From Gammaproteobacteria bacterium (GTDB taxonomy: Bacteria; Pseudomonadota; Gammaproteobacteria; BMS3Bbin11): a stretch of 5,816 nt of DNA. Below are positions 1-5,816 of the stretch, in pieces; position 1 is the stretch's first letter, and each line of letters opens with the position of its first letter. A program made the position numbers and the translations under genes. The stretch lies in assembly GCA_030636465.1 (NCBI GenBank), contig DAOVWW010000117.1, forward strand, positions 1 through 5,816. Reading direction: 5' to 3'. The notes beneath the pieces were generated by a model. That model made no database searches, had not been told where the DNA came from, and saw only the letters and a program-made list of their open reading frames with translations.

Positions 1-1
1 A

Positions 2-364
2 GGTCATGTCAGCTATCTCGAAGAAGCGGCACAGCTAGGTATCAGCCTTTTCGTTGCCGTCAATACAGATGACTCGGTTCGGCGTCAGAACAAGGGTAGC
101 GCCAGGCCCATCAATCTGTTGCCTGATCGCCTGGCATTACTTGCATCATTACAAAGTGTCGACCTGGTCATCCCCTTTGATACAGACACACCCCTGGATC
201 TAATTGTGGCCATCAAGCCTGACATACTGGTCAAAGGTGGCGACTGGTCGATAGAAAAAATTGTTGGTGCCCGGGAGGTCATTGCAAACGGAGGTGAAGT
301 TTATTCCATCCCCTTCCGTTACCAGCGTTCTACCACTGATTTGATAAAACGCATCAGAAGCTGA
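2..364 (+). CDS. hldE: D-glycero-beta-D-manno-heptose 1-phosphate adenylyltransferase (RfaE2 / HldE C-terminal domain), 5'-partial
   Basis: The reading frame is open from base 2 to a TGA at 362-364, giving 120 residues without the N-terminus. By family knowledge this cytidylyltransferase-like enzyme transfers AMP from ATP to heptose 1-phosphate, making the ADP-heptose precursor of the LPS inner core in the cytoplasm. What is visible matches the family in order. The first two residues, GH, are the end of the HxGH nucleotide-binding motif, followed by VSYLEEA, the strand FVAVNTDDSV, the segment SARPINLLPDR, then DTDTP, DILVKGGDW, ANGGEVYSIPF and the late STT motif. About 35-45 residues are missing to the left, assuming a stand-alone protein of about 160 aa. 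The sequence cannot show whether this is a free RfaE2 protein or the C-terminal half of a bifunctional HldE with an N-terminal kinase, so the symbol is provisional. The next gene starts 15 bp downstream in the same direction. Confidence 0.9.
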   Translation, partial: GHVSYLEEAAQLGISLFVAVNTDDSVRRQNKGSARPINLLPDRLALLASLQSVDLVIPFDTDTPLDLIVAIKPDILVKGGDWSIEKIVGAREVIANGGEVYSIPFRYQRSTTDLIKRIRS

Positions 365-379
365 ATCTGTGACCAGTCT

Positions 380-1768
380 ATGAGTCTCGCTGACCTGCCA
401 GATACTTTTCTAACATCACTAAAAGAAAAAATTACTGATGACAGATTGTTGCTGGATGTCGCAGAACGCTGGGCCTACGGTTTCGATAATTCCCGCAAAC
501 AGGCTACACCCCAGGCAGTGGTACTACCGGTTACTCATGATGAAGTTGTCGCCATAACAAAGCTTTGCAATCAGTATAAAATTCCACTGGTAGTGCGAGG
601 CCGCGGTACAGGTACGACAGGAGGCTCGGTTCCCGTACAGGGTGGGCTGGTGATGTCGATGGAACAGATGAATCAAATTATTGAAATTGATCTGGATAAC
701 AGGCTGATGCGAGTAGAGCCTGGCGTCACCAATCAGGCTGTTCAAGATAGAGCCGCCAGAGATGGCTTTTTCTGGGCCCCTGACCCGGGTAGTGCCAGCG
801 TTTGCACCGTGGGCGGCAACCTGGCATTTAATGCTGCCGGCCCCCGTGCGGTAAAATATGCCACAACTCGCGAAAACACCCTTGGCCTGATCGCCGTAAC
901 GGCCGATGGTGACACCTTGCATACGGGGGTAAAAACCACCAAGGGTGTCACCGGGTATGATTTGACCCGACTGCTGATAGGCAGTGAAGGCACGCTCGCC
1001 ATTATCACAGAAGCCACCTTAAAACTGCTACCTCTGCCTGAATCAAAAAGAACCATCACGGCCAGTTACAGCTCTATCCAGGGAGCAACGAATGCAATTG
1101 TATCGATAATGAATCAATCATTGATCCCTTCTGCACTGGAGTTCCTGGATTCTGCGGCTCTGGAACTTGTTCGTTCACTACCGGGCATAGACCTGTCCGA
1201 ATCCAGCCGTGCGCTGTTAATAATTGAGGTTGATGGGCTGAAGACAGGAATTGCTGATGCGGTAAAACAAATTTCTGCGGCTGCCAGCAACGCTGAGTTA
1301 CTGGAAATAAAACAGTCCAGCAATAAGCAGCAGGCCGATCAGCTATGGGCAACCCGTAAGGCTCTGTCACCAGTATTAAGAGAAATTGCACCGAATAAAT
1401 TAAACGAAGATGTTGTCGTACCGGTAGGCAACATCCCTGCTTTACTGGCTGGATTAAAAAGGCTCAGCGATGCTTATGGCATCCCTATCGTAAATTTTGG
1501 CCACGCTGGCAACGGCAACATCCATGTCAACCTTTTGTATGACACACGAAACCCTGAACAATCAGCCCAGGCAAAGCCTTGCTTATTAGAAGTATTTAAA
1601 CTGGTACTGGAACTGGATGGCACGCTCTCGGGTGAACATGGAATAGGGACAGAGAAAATGCACTATATATCACTTGAAATCGATGAAATATCCCTGTCCT
1701 GGATGAAAAAAATAAAAACTCTGTTTGACCCTAATAACATACTGAACCCCGGCAAGGTGTTCCCTTAA
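380..1768 (+). CDS. FAD-linked 2-hydroxyacid dehydrogenase, GlcD / D-lactate dehydrogenase type
   Basis: The 462-residue protein has the full length of the GlcD-like FAD-linked oxidase family, whose members oxidise D-2-hydroxyacids such as glycolate, D-lactate or D-2-hydroxyglutarate to 2-oxoacids. The N-terminal PCMH-type FAD-binding domain spans about 40-218 and includes the pyrophosphate loop RGRGTGTTGG (73-82), the stretch PDPGSASVCTVGGNLAFNAAG (135-155, central part only conserved) and GSEGTLAIITEA (201-212). The C-terminal FAD-oxidase domain (about 220-461) has GHAGNGNIHVNLL (374-386), GEHGIG (418-423) and DPNNILNPGK (450-459). By analogy with D-2-hydroxyglutarate dehydrogenases, H375, H382 and E419 probably bind the metal and H420 lies in the active site. 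There is no Fe-S domain, signal peptide or membrane segment. The ATG has only a weak Shine-Dalgarno region, but the next in-frame start options would remove conserved N-terminal sequence. It lies 15 bp after the heptose gene and is probably co-transcribed with it. The substrate cannot be read from the sequence. Confidence 0.88.
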   Translation: MSLADLPDTFLTSLKEKITDDRLLLDVAERWAYGFDNSRKQATPQAVVLPVTHDEVVAITKLCNQYKIPLVVRGRGTGTTGGSVPVQGGLVMSMEQMNQIIEIDLDNRLMRVEPGVTNQAVQDRAARDGFFWAPDPGSASVCTVGGNLAFNAAGPRAVKYATTRENTLGLIAVTADGDTLHTGVKTTKGVTGYDLTRLLIGSEGTLAIITEATLKLLPLPESKRTITASYSSIQGATNAIVSIMNQSLIPSALEFLDSAALELVRSLPGIDLSESSRALLIIEVDGLKTGIADAVKQISAAASNAELLEIKQSSNKQQADQLWATRKALSPVLREIAPNKLNEDVVVPVGNIPALLAGLKRLSDAYGIPIVNFGHAGNGNIHVNLLYDTRNPEQSAQAKPCLLEVFKLVLELDGTLSGEHGIGTEKMHYISLEIDEISLSWMKKIKTLFDPNNILNPGKVFP

Positions 1769-1805
1769 CCCTCTGCATCGCCTATGATTACCCCTTAAAT
1801 AAAAT

Positions 1806-1833
1806 TTGTCCTGCCATGGATGAATAATAATAT
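1806..1833 (+). promoter_or_regulatory. Weak candidate sigma-70 promoter for the kinase gene
   Basis: In the 97-bp AT-rich gap between the oxidase stop and the kinase start, TTGTCC (1806-1811) resembles a -35 box and TAATAT (1828-1833) a -10 box, 16 bp apart. Each matches four of six consensus bases. Transcription would begin about 25 nt before the kinase start. AT-rich DNA gives such matches by chance, so this is a suggestion only. I see no clear hairpin terminator for the upstream gene in this gap. Confidence 0.25.
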
Positions 1834-1852
1834 AGAAATACTTTTTATTTTT

Positions 1853-1856
1853 AGGG
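1853..1856 (+). promoter_or_regulatory. Ribosome binding site supporting the TTG start of the kinase
   Basis: AGGG at 1853-1856 sits 9 nt before the TTG at 1866. The reading frame is closed upstream by a TAG at 1833-1835, and no ATG or GTG lies between that stop and the TTG. The first internal ATG is at residue 47, inside the kinase ATP-binding lobe and after the catalytic lysine. The TTG is therefore the only start that keeps the kinase domain whole. Confidence 0.55.
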
Positions 1857-1865
1857 CCAGCTATT

Positions 1866-4172
1866 TTGCAGGAAGAAACTGACAAGCCAACATACCCCGA
1901 CATACCCGGTTATAAAATACTGTCAGAACTCGGGCGCGGCGGTATTGCCACAGTTTACCTTGCTGTCCAGGAATCACTTGATCGCCAGGTCGCACTGAAA
2001 GTTATGTCGCCTTTACTGGCAATGGAACCTGACTATGCCGAACGCTTTATCCGGGAAGGGCGGACTGTCGCTCAGTTAAGTCACTCAAATATCATCACCG
2101 TCTATGATATTGGCCTGCAAAAACATCAGCTGTTCATTGCGATGGAATACATTCCTGGCGGAAACATGCGCAGCATCATGACTGAGCATCAGGGCGACCC
2201 TGAATGGGCATTAAGTATAGCCGGACAGATAGCCCTGGCACTCGGATATGCGCATACGGTCGGCATAGTCCATCGTGATGTGAAACCTGAAAATATCCTT
2301 TTTCGTGAAAATGGCTCAGCCGTACTTACCGATTTTGGCATCGCCAAAACAATCGCATCGAATACTAATCTTACCCGCGCTGGAACCATAATTGGTACGC
2401 CCAAATATATGAGTCCTGAGCAAACAGATGGAATGGGCAACGACCCGCGCACAGATGTTTACTCTCTGGGTATCATTTTATTTGAAATGTTAACGGGTAA
2501 TGTTCCTTATGATAGTGAAAACAGTATGGCCGTGCTCTATGCCCATGTACATTCACCTATACCAGATTTACCAGATGATCTTTCCGACCTACAGCCGCTG
2601 TTGAACAATCTGCTTGCGAAAAAAGCGGATGACCGATCCGATGACTGTGACGAACTTGCTGAGATTATTCGCATTACCCGCCGTGAACGTCACTACGCCC
2701 TGAAAGACCCTGACAGGATGCAGGAAGCGCGACTCAACAATGATAGAAAATATGCTACTGCATCCGAAAGCAGAACTGGTAGCGCAGATAAAAATAACGA
2801 AAATAAAATCTCATCGTTTTTGAGTGGCCTACAAACACAGCTAATTTCTGCAAAGGAAAGCTTATCCAGCAACAAAATCAATAAAAAGTATGTCGCAATT
2901 GCTGTGCTCGCCGTAATTATTTTACTGTCCTTAATCTCTATTCTATCGAATGATTCAAAAGAGCCGAAAGAAAACACCCAGATAAGTCAGGTCCGAGGGA
3001 ATATTACTGAGACAGGAAGAAAAGCTGCCACTGCAGCAGGTTCAGCTACAGGCACTTCTAATTCCGGCGACCTAGCGGCGTTGCTTTCCTCACCCGAGAA
3101 TTCAGCAAATGACGAAACAGCCGCCACGACTGTCGAAGAAGCTGCAGACTTTACTGAGCAAGAAGCGAATGAATTGCCAGTATCTACCGATACCGGGGAT
3201 GCCGTCGAAGACATTACCGAAGAAAATCATACCCAGCGCCTGGTTACCCGTTTCCTGGCAGATGAGTCACATGATGAGCTGGTCAAACAACACCAGGCAG
3301 TAGCACCTGCCAGCAAGGAAGAAAAGAAACCCATCGTCCTGTCTAAGCGGCAAAAGAAAATAAATAAACTGCTAGTTGATGCAAGAAATGCTGTCAAGGA
3401 AGGGCATATAACGATACCTGCAGAAAAAAACGCTGTTGCCTATTATAAGCAGGTGCTCGAACTTTCTGCACGTAATCGACGCGCTTTGCGAGGACTCGAC
3501 GTCAGTGGAGATATCCTCCACGAGGAAGCAAAAGAAAAATATAAAGCCGGCAATAAAGACCTTGCACTCAAGCAAGTTGAAAAAGGCTTAATGCTAATAC
3601 CTGATCACAAAAATCTGCTCGCGCTTAAACAGGCCATAGTCGCCTCATTCAACCCAAACAGCAGCTTTGCAACGGCTGAAAGACTATACCTTGGTGTAGA
3701 CGGCATTCAGGACAGGGCCAGGGCTACCTTCTATTACAAAAAAGCCGCTGAACTTGGACATATTCAAGCCATGAACAATATTGCTGTCGCCTATGCTGAC
3801 GGTGATGGCATTCCCCACAATGATCGTTTAGCGATGAAGTGGTTTGAGCAGTCTGCAAAACTGAATAACAGTGAAGCGATGTATAATCTGGCCCTGGGTT
3901 ATCATTTTAGTAATCGCAATGACCCGACAAAAGCACTGCCCTGGGTAAGACAGGCCGCTGAAAAAAAGTATCGACCCGCCTACATGCTAATTGGCTGGAT
4001 GACCACCACTGGCACAGGCACCCGTGCCAGCAGAGTCGGCTCTATACGCTGGGACCTGAAAGGCATGGTCAACCCGATTAGTAATACACTACATTCCCAG
4101 TACCGTATACCGAAGAAATGGCAAAGTGACTTCATGGTCAAATATAAAGCCGCGACGAATACAGGAAATTAG
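1866..4172 (+). CDS. Membrane-spanning Ser/Thr protein kinase (Hanks/PknB type) with C-terminal TPR/Sel1-like repeats
   Basis: This 768-residue protein starts at a TTG. The cytoplasmic kinase domain (about 15-270) has all the expected motifs: glycine loop LGRGGIATVYLA (22-33), ATP lysine K45 in VALKV, helix-C glutamate E64, catalytic loop HRDVKPEN (136-143), DFG (156-158), activation segment with T170, T174 and T178 before GTPKYMSPEQ (177-186), D197 in TDVYSLG, and R257. It should therefore be an active Ser/Thr kinase. A basic and polar juxtamembrane stretch (271-340) leads to one hydrophobic helix (about 342-360). After it comes a low-complexity Ala/Thr/Glu-rich acidic linker (about 361-480), then TPR-like helices (about 495-590, with AYYKQVLEL and ALKQVEKGLMLIPDH) and three to four Sel1-type repeats (about 600-735, with YYKKAAELGH, AVAYADGDGIPHNDRLAMKW, NLALGYH and VRQAAEKKY). 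With no N-terminal signal, the predicted topology puts the kinase inside and the repeats in the periplasm, suggesting a receptor or scaffold role. Targets and ligand are unknown. The gene stands alone, convergent with the macrodomain gene. Confidence 0.92.
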   Translation: MQEETDKPTYPDIPGYKILSELGRGGIATVYLAVQESLDRQVALKVMSPLLAMEPDYAERFIREGRTVAQLSHSNIITVYDIGLQKHQLFIAMEYIPGGNMRSIMTEHQGDPEWALSIAGQIALALGYAHTVGIVHRDVKPENILFRENGSAVLTDFGIAKTIASNTNLTRAGTIIGTPKYMSPEQTDGMGNDPRTDVYSLGIILFEMLTGNVPYDSENSMAVLYAHVHSPIPDLPDDLSDLQPLLNNLLAKKADDRSDDCDELAEIIRITRRERHYALKDPDRMQEARLNNDRKYATASESRTGSADKNNENKISSFLSGLQTQLISAKESLSSNKINKKYVAIAVLAVIILLSLISILSNDSKEPKENTQISQVRGNITETGRKAATAAGSATGTSNSGDLAALLSSPENSANDETAATTVEEAADFTEQEANELPVSTDTGDAVEDITEENHTQRLVTRFLADESHDELVKQHQAVAPASKEEKKPIVLSKRQKKINKLLVDARNAVKEGHITIPAEKNAVAYYKQVLELSARNRRALRGLDVSGDILHEEAKEKYKAGNKDLALKQVEKGLMLIPDHKNLLALKQAIVASFNPNSSFATAERLYLGVDGIQDRARATFYYKKAAELGHIQAMNNIAVAYADGDGIPHNDRLAMKWFEQSAKLNNSEAMYNLALGYHFSNRNDPTKALPWVRQAAEKKYRPAYMLIGWMTTTGTGTRASRVGSIRWDLKGMVNPISNTLHSQYRIPKKWQSDFMVKYKAATNTGN

Positions 4173-4185
4173 ATTTTCCTTTTTT
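4163..4185 (+). terminator. Probable Rho-independent terminator overlapping the kinase stop codon
   Basis: AGGAAA (4163-4168) pairs perfectly with TTTCCT (4175-4180) across the 6-nt loop TTAGAT, and a run of six T follows (4180-4185). The TAG stop (4170-4172) lies in the loop. The stem is short and AT-rich, so termination may be weak. The T-run lies only on the kinase side, so it would serve the kinase and not the convergent macrodomain gene. Confidence 0.5.
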
Positions 4186-4203
4186 ACCCGGTCACATCAC
4201 AAA

Positions 4204-4707
4204 TCACAGGCTGCTGAGTGAATCCCTTACCTTCTGATAAATCCAGACATCAGAATCACTGAAACAGCAGCAGAGTATAGACTGAAATTCATGCTCATAC
4301 CTGTTGAGTGCAGTTAGCGCGATAACGGCTGCCTGCCTTTTTGGATACCCGTAAATACCAGTACTGATTGCAGGGAAAGCGATGCTCCTGGCGCCCTCTT
4401 CAAGCGCCAGGCACAGGCATTTTTTATAACAGCTGGAAAGAACAGCGCTCTCTCCATTCCCGCCACCCTGCCAATGTGGCCCAACAGTATGCAGAATCAT
4501 CTTCGCCGGCAGTTCAAAACCGGGTGTCATTTTTACATCCCCGGCCTTACAACCATCCAGCTTTTGACATGCCTGCAGTAGAGCTGGCCCAGCGGCTGCA
4601 TGAATAGCGCCATCCACACCTCCGCCTCCGAGCAGGCTGCTATTCGCTGCATTGACTACCGCATCGACATGCAGGCCGGTAATATCCGCTTTTATAATCT
4701 CAATCAT
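4204..4707 (-). CDS. Macrodomain protein, O-acetyl-ADP-ribose deacetylase / ADP-ribose hydrolase (YmdB/MacroD type)
   Basis: The single-domain protein is 167 residues from the ATG at 4707; a TTG two codons upstream (4713) is an alternative start. The family binds ADP-ribose and hydrolyses O-acetyl-ADP-ribose or removes mono-ADP-ribose from acidic residues, in the cytoplasm. Counting from the ATG, ADIT (7-10) is followed by VVNAANSSLLGGGGVDGAIH (17-36), which holds the conserved Asn (N22) and the Asp (D32) that are catalytic in MacroD/YmdB enzymes. Then come AGPALLQAC, ILHTVGPHW and the phosphate-binding loop AISTGIYGYP (113-122). The length is close to E. coli YmdB (177 aa). The protein ends with a Cys-rich stretch, CCCFSDSDVW. 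It is transcribed away from slmA and towards the kinase gene, with 31 bp between the two stop codons. All key residues are present, so activity is likely; the physiological substrate is not shown by the context. Confidence 0.9.
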   Translation of the reverse strand: MIEIIKADITGLHVDAVVNAANSSLLGGGGVDGAIHAAAGPALLQACQKLDGCKAGDVKMTPGFELPAKMILHTVGPHWQGGGNGESAVLSSCYKKCLCLALEEGARSIAFPAISTGIYGYPKRQAAVIALTALNRYEHEFQSILCCCFSDSDVWIYQKVRDSLSSL

Positions 4708-4733
4708 GTACAATCCACAATCCCAATTCTAAA

Positions 4734-4739
4734 TATAAT
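4734..4739 (+). promoter_or_regulatory. Candidate -10 box for slmA
   Basis: TATAAT at 4734-4739 is a perfect sigma-70 -10 hexamer in the 43-bp gap between the divergent macrodomain and slmA starts. No good -35 box lies 16-18 bp upstream; that region runs into the first codons of the macrodomain gene. Transcription from this box would begin around 4746, leaving only a few untranslated bases before the GTG. On the minus strand the same AT-rich bases read TATTAT, so they could also serve the macrodomain gene. Confidence 0.4.
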
Positions 4740-4750
4740 ACGATATTAAA

Positions 4751-5353
4751 GTGACGAATACACGCTCAGGCAATCGTGCCCAGTCTATATTAGAAACGCT
4801 GGCAAAAATGCTCGAAGAAATTGACAGCCGCCCCATTACTACCGCTGCACTCGCAAAAGAAGTGGGCGTATCAGAAGCAGCGCTTTACCGGCATTTCCCA
4901 AGCAAGGGCCGTATGTACCGGGGCTTGATTGAATTTATTGAAGAATCTCTCTTCACCCATGTACGCCGTATACTGGATGAAAGCAAAGATGCCGAGACAC
5001 GTTGCGGGAAAATACTTAGCCTGTACCTTGGTTTTGCCGAACATAACCCTGGCCTTTGCCGCATTCTTACTGGAGATGCCCTGTGTAGTGAAGACCCTGA
5101 ATTACGAAGAAGGGCCAGGAAAATAAATGCCAGCATAGAAACTCAGCTCAAGCAGGTATTTCGTGAGGCCATGTTCAATGGAGCTAGACCTCTACCGGCC
5201 GCCGAAAGCGCACGTCTGCTCATGAGCTTAAGCCTTGGCCGGGTCAGCCAATTTATCAGCAGTGATTTCAAAGTACTGCCGACTGAAGGCTGGGCGGAGC
5301 AGTGGGTTTTGTTGTCTGCTATGCTGCTTGGGAATCTTGATAGAACTAACTAA
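4751..5353 (+). CDS. slmA: Nucleoid occlusion factor SlmA (TetR-family division inhibitor)
   Basis: The 200-residue TetR-fold protein matches E. coli SlmA (198 aa) in length and in the diagnostic N-terminal region. SlmA binds palindromic chromosomal sites and, when DNA-bound, antagonises FtsZ assembly so that division does not cut through the nucleoid. The DNA-binding helix-turn-helix is at about 29-52, with ITTAALAKEVGVSEAALYRH followed by FPSK, then the family-typical LIEFIEESL (59-67). The central stretch NPGLCRILTGDAL (99-111) matches the SlmA NPGLxRILTGxAL signature, and FISSDFKVLPTEGW (168-181) corresponds to the C-terminal FxRSEFK..PT region. Start choice: GTG at 4751 is the only usual start after the in-frame TAA at 4736-4738, and the N-terminus it gives aligns in length with E. 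coli SlmA. No clear Shine-Dalgarno sequence precedes it. The gene is divergent from the macrodomain gene and convergent with moeB; the dut/coaBC or pyrE neighbours seen in some relatives are not present here. Confidence 0.93.
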   Translation: MTNTRSGNRAQSILETLAKMLEEIDSRPITTAALAKEVGVSEAALYRHFPSKGRMYRGLIEFIEESLFTHVRRILDESKDAETRCGKILSLYLGFAEHNPGLCRILTGDALCSEDPELRRRARKINASIETQLKQVFREAMFNGARPLPAAESARLLMSLSLGRVSQFISSDFKVLPTEGWAEQWVLLSAMLLGNLDRTN

Positions 5354-5467
5354 AGTTTCAAGTTTCAAGAATAAAAACTTAAAGCAGATAGAAAGAGCAA
5401 ACAAATTTACCACAAACATCAGGATCTAAGTGATGTTGACTTCGACTTGAAACTTGAAATTTGAAAC
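5354..5467. repeat. Non-coding element bounded by inverted CTTGAAA heptad repeats (MITE-like or 3'-end structure)
   Basis: The whole gap between the convergent slmA and moeB genes is bounded by a perfect 14-bp inverted repeat: TTTCAAGTTTCAAG at 5356-5369 and CTTGAAACTTGAAA at 5446-5459, 76 bp apart. Each arm consists of tandem heptads. The left arm has about two copies. The right arm has two perfect copies plus a third, variant copy TTTGAAA (5460-5466). The arms lie directly against the stop codons of both genes, the left one 2 bp after TAA and the right one ending next to the moeB TGA. The interior is AT-rich with no credible gene. It could be a small non-autonomous mobile or REP-like repeat, or a bidirectional mRNA 3'-end structure; a transposase is not present. 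Confidence 0.6.
5415..5437. repeat. Short hairpin inside the heptad-bounded element
   Basis: AACATCA (5415-5421) and TGATGTT (5431-5437) form a perfect 7-bp stem around the 9-nt loop GGATCTAAG. No T-run follows on either strand, so it is not a standard Rho-independent terminator. It lies near the right arm of the surrounding inverted repeat and would form a nested stem in either transcript. Confidence 0.4.
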
Positions 5468-5816
5468 TCACGACTTTGCCCCACAAACAGCACAACCCGG
5501 ATCTTTCTTCAGCTTCAGTTCGTTAAACCGCATCACCTGTGCATCAAATAACAGCAGTCGTCCTTCCAGGCTATCGCCCATGCCGACAAGTAACTTGACG
5601 GCTTCTACCGCCATTAAACTACCGATAACACCCACCGCCGGACCCAGCACCCCACTGCTGGTACATGTCTCATCATCAAATGCATCAGGCTGATATAGGC
5701 ATTGGTAACAGGGTTTATCCGTCTGATAGCCAGAAAAAACAGATACCTGCCCTTCCATTCGAATTACAGCGCCCGAAACTAGCGTTTTCTGCTGCGCTAC
5801 ACAGGCCTGGTTAACG
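5468..5816 (-). CDS. moeB: Molybdopterin-synthase adenylyltransferase MoeB (or ThiF), C-terminal part, cut by right edge
   Basis: The frame is open from the right edge to the TGA at 5468-5470, giving 115 residues; about 130-140 N-terminal residues lie outside the window. The frame continues upstream of the internal ATG at 5758 with LVSGAVIR, as in MoeB, so that ATG is not the start. The family are E1-like enzymes that adenylate the C-terminal glycine of a sulfur-carrier protein (MoaD for molybdopterin, ThiS for thiamine) using ATP. Visible features, numbered within the fragment, are SGAVIRMEGQVSVF, the zinc-site pair CYQC (36-39), a cysteine (C51) exactly 15 residues after the first zinc cysteine as in E. 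coli MoeB, GVLGPAVGVIGSLMAVEAVK, and the second zinc pair CAVC (108-111) near the end. Without the N-terminus and the operon partners, MoeB and ThiF cannot be firmly separated; the ending PGCAVCG favours the MoeB style. It is convergent with slmA. Confidence 0.87.
   Translation of the reverse strand, partial: VNQACVAQQKTLVSGAVIRMEGQVSVFSGYQTDKPCYQCLYQPDAFDDETCTSSGVLGPAVGVIGSLMAVEAVKLLVGMGDSLEGRLLLFDAQVMRFNELKLKKDPGCAVCGAKS

Noticed and set aside
524..1391. Several minus-strand open frames inside the FAD oxidase gene
   Set aside because: They lie opposite a full-length gene with all family motifs, and their translations show no recognisable domain.
4368..4607. A 79-codon plus-strand frame inside the macrodomain gene
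   Set aside because: It is the antisense of well-conserved macrodomain sequence and has no independent support.
1866..5353. Kinase, macrodomain protein and TetR-like protein as a new defence or toxin-antitoxin system
   Set aside because: The three genes are on different strands and not an operon. The TetR-like protein is a recognisable SlmA, and the macrodomain protein is a standard YmdB/MacroD type with no adjacent ADP-ribosyltransferase toxin. No mobile-element context is present.
5235..5429. Small frames on both strands running from slmA into the repeat element
   Set aside because: They overlap the conserved C-terminus of SlmA, and their tails come from the AT-rich repeat region, with no ribosome binding site or domain.
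5356..5466. CRISPR-like array from the repeated CTTGAAA units
   Set aside because: The units are 7 bp, contiguous within each arm and inverted between arms, with no regular spacers and no cas genes.
4700..5467. SlmA binding palindrome (GTGAGTACTCAC type) near slmA
   Set aside because: I looked for GTGAG/CTCAC pairs with the right spacing and found none in or around the gene.

Overview
The window looks like chromosomal DNA of a Gram-negative gammaproteobacterium. Two genes carry most of this argument. One encodes a clear SlmA-type nucleoid-occlusion factor, a protein found mainly in Gammaproteobacteria. The other is the end of a heptose adenylyltransferase gene, which belongs to LPS inner-core synthesis. 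Base composition looks moderate and coding density is high. No phage, transposase, CRISPR, tRNA or rRNA signature is visible, and the species cannot be named from this sequence.

Layout. (1) Positions 2-364, plus strand: the 3' end of an hldE/rfaE2-type gene, cut by the left edge. (2) 380-1768, plus strand: a GlcD-type FAD-linked 2-hydroxyacid dehydrogenase, 15 bp downstream and probably in the same operon. (3) 1769-1865: a 97-bp AT-rich gap with a weak candidate promoter. (4) 1866-4172, plus strand: a large membrane-spanning Ser/Thr protein kinase of Hanks/PknB type with a TTG start. Its cytoplasmic kinase domain is followed by one membrane helix, an acidic Thr/Ala-rich linker and a TPR/Sel1-like repeat domain predicted to be periplasmic. 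A small terminator-like hairpin overlaps its stop codon. (5) 4204-4707, minus strand: a YmdB/MacroD-type macrodomain ADP-ribose hydrolase, convergent with the kinase. (6) 4708-4750: a 43-bp divergent intergenic region with a perfect TATAAT box. (7) 4751-5353, plus strand: slmA with a GTG start. (8) 5354-5467: a short non-coding gap bounded by inverted copies of a CTTGAAA heptad repeat. (9) 5468-5816, minus strand: the C-terminal part of a MoeB/ThiF E1-like adenylyltransferase, cut by the right edge.

The genes look mainly like housekeeping and signalling functions set side by side: LPS precursor synthesis, oxidation of a 2-hydroxyacid, Ser/Thr phosphorylation signalling, ADP-ribose metabolism, coordination of division with the chromosome, and sulfur-carrier activation. 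They do not form one recognisable pathway. I see no convincing new defence or mobile system. The least ordinary items are the heptad inverted-repeat element between slmA and moeB, the kinase-TM-Sel1 architecture, and the very short predicted leader of slmA.
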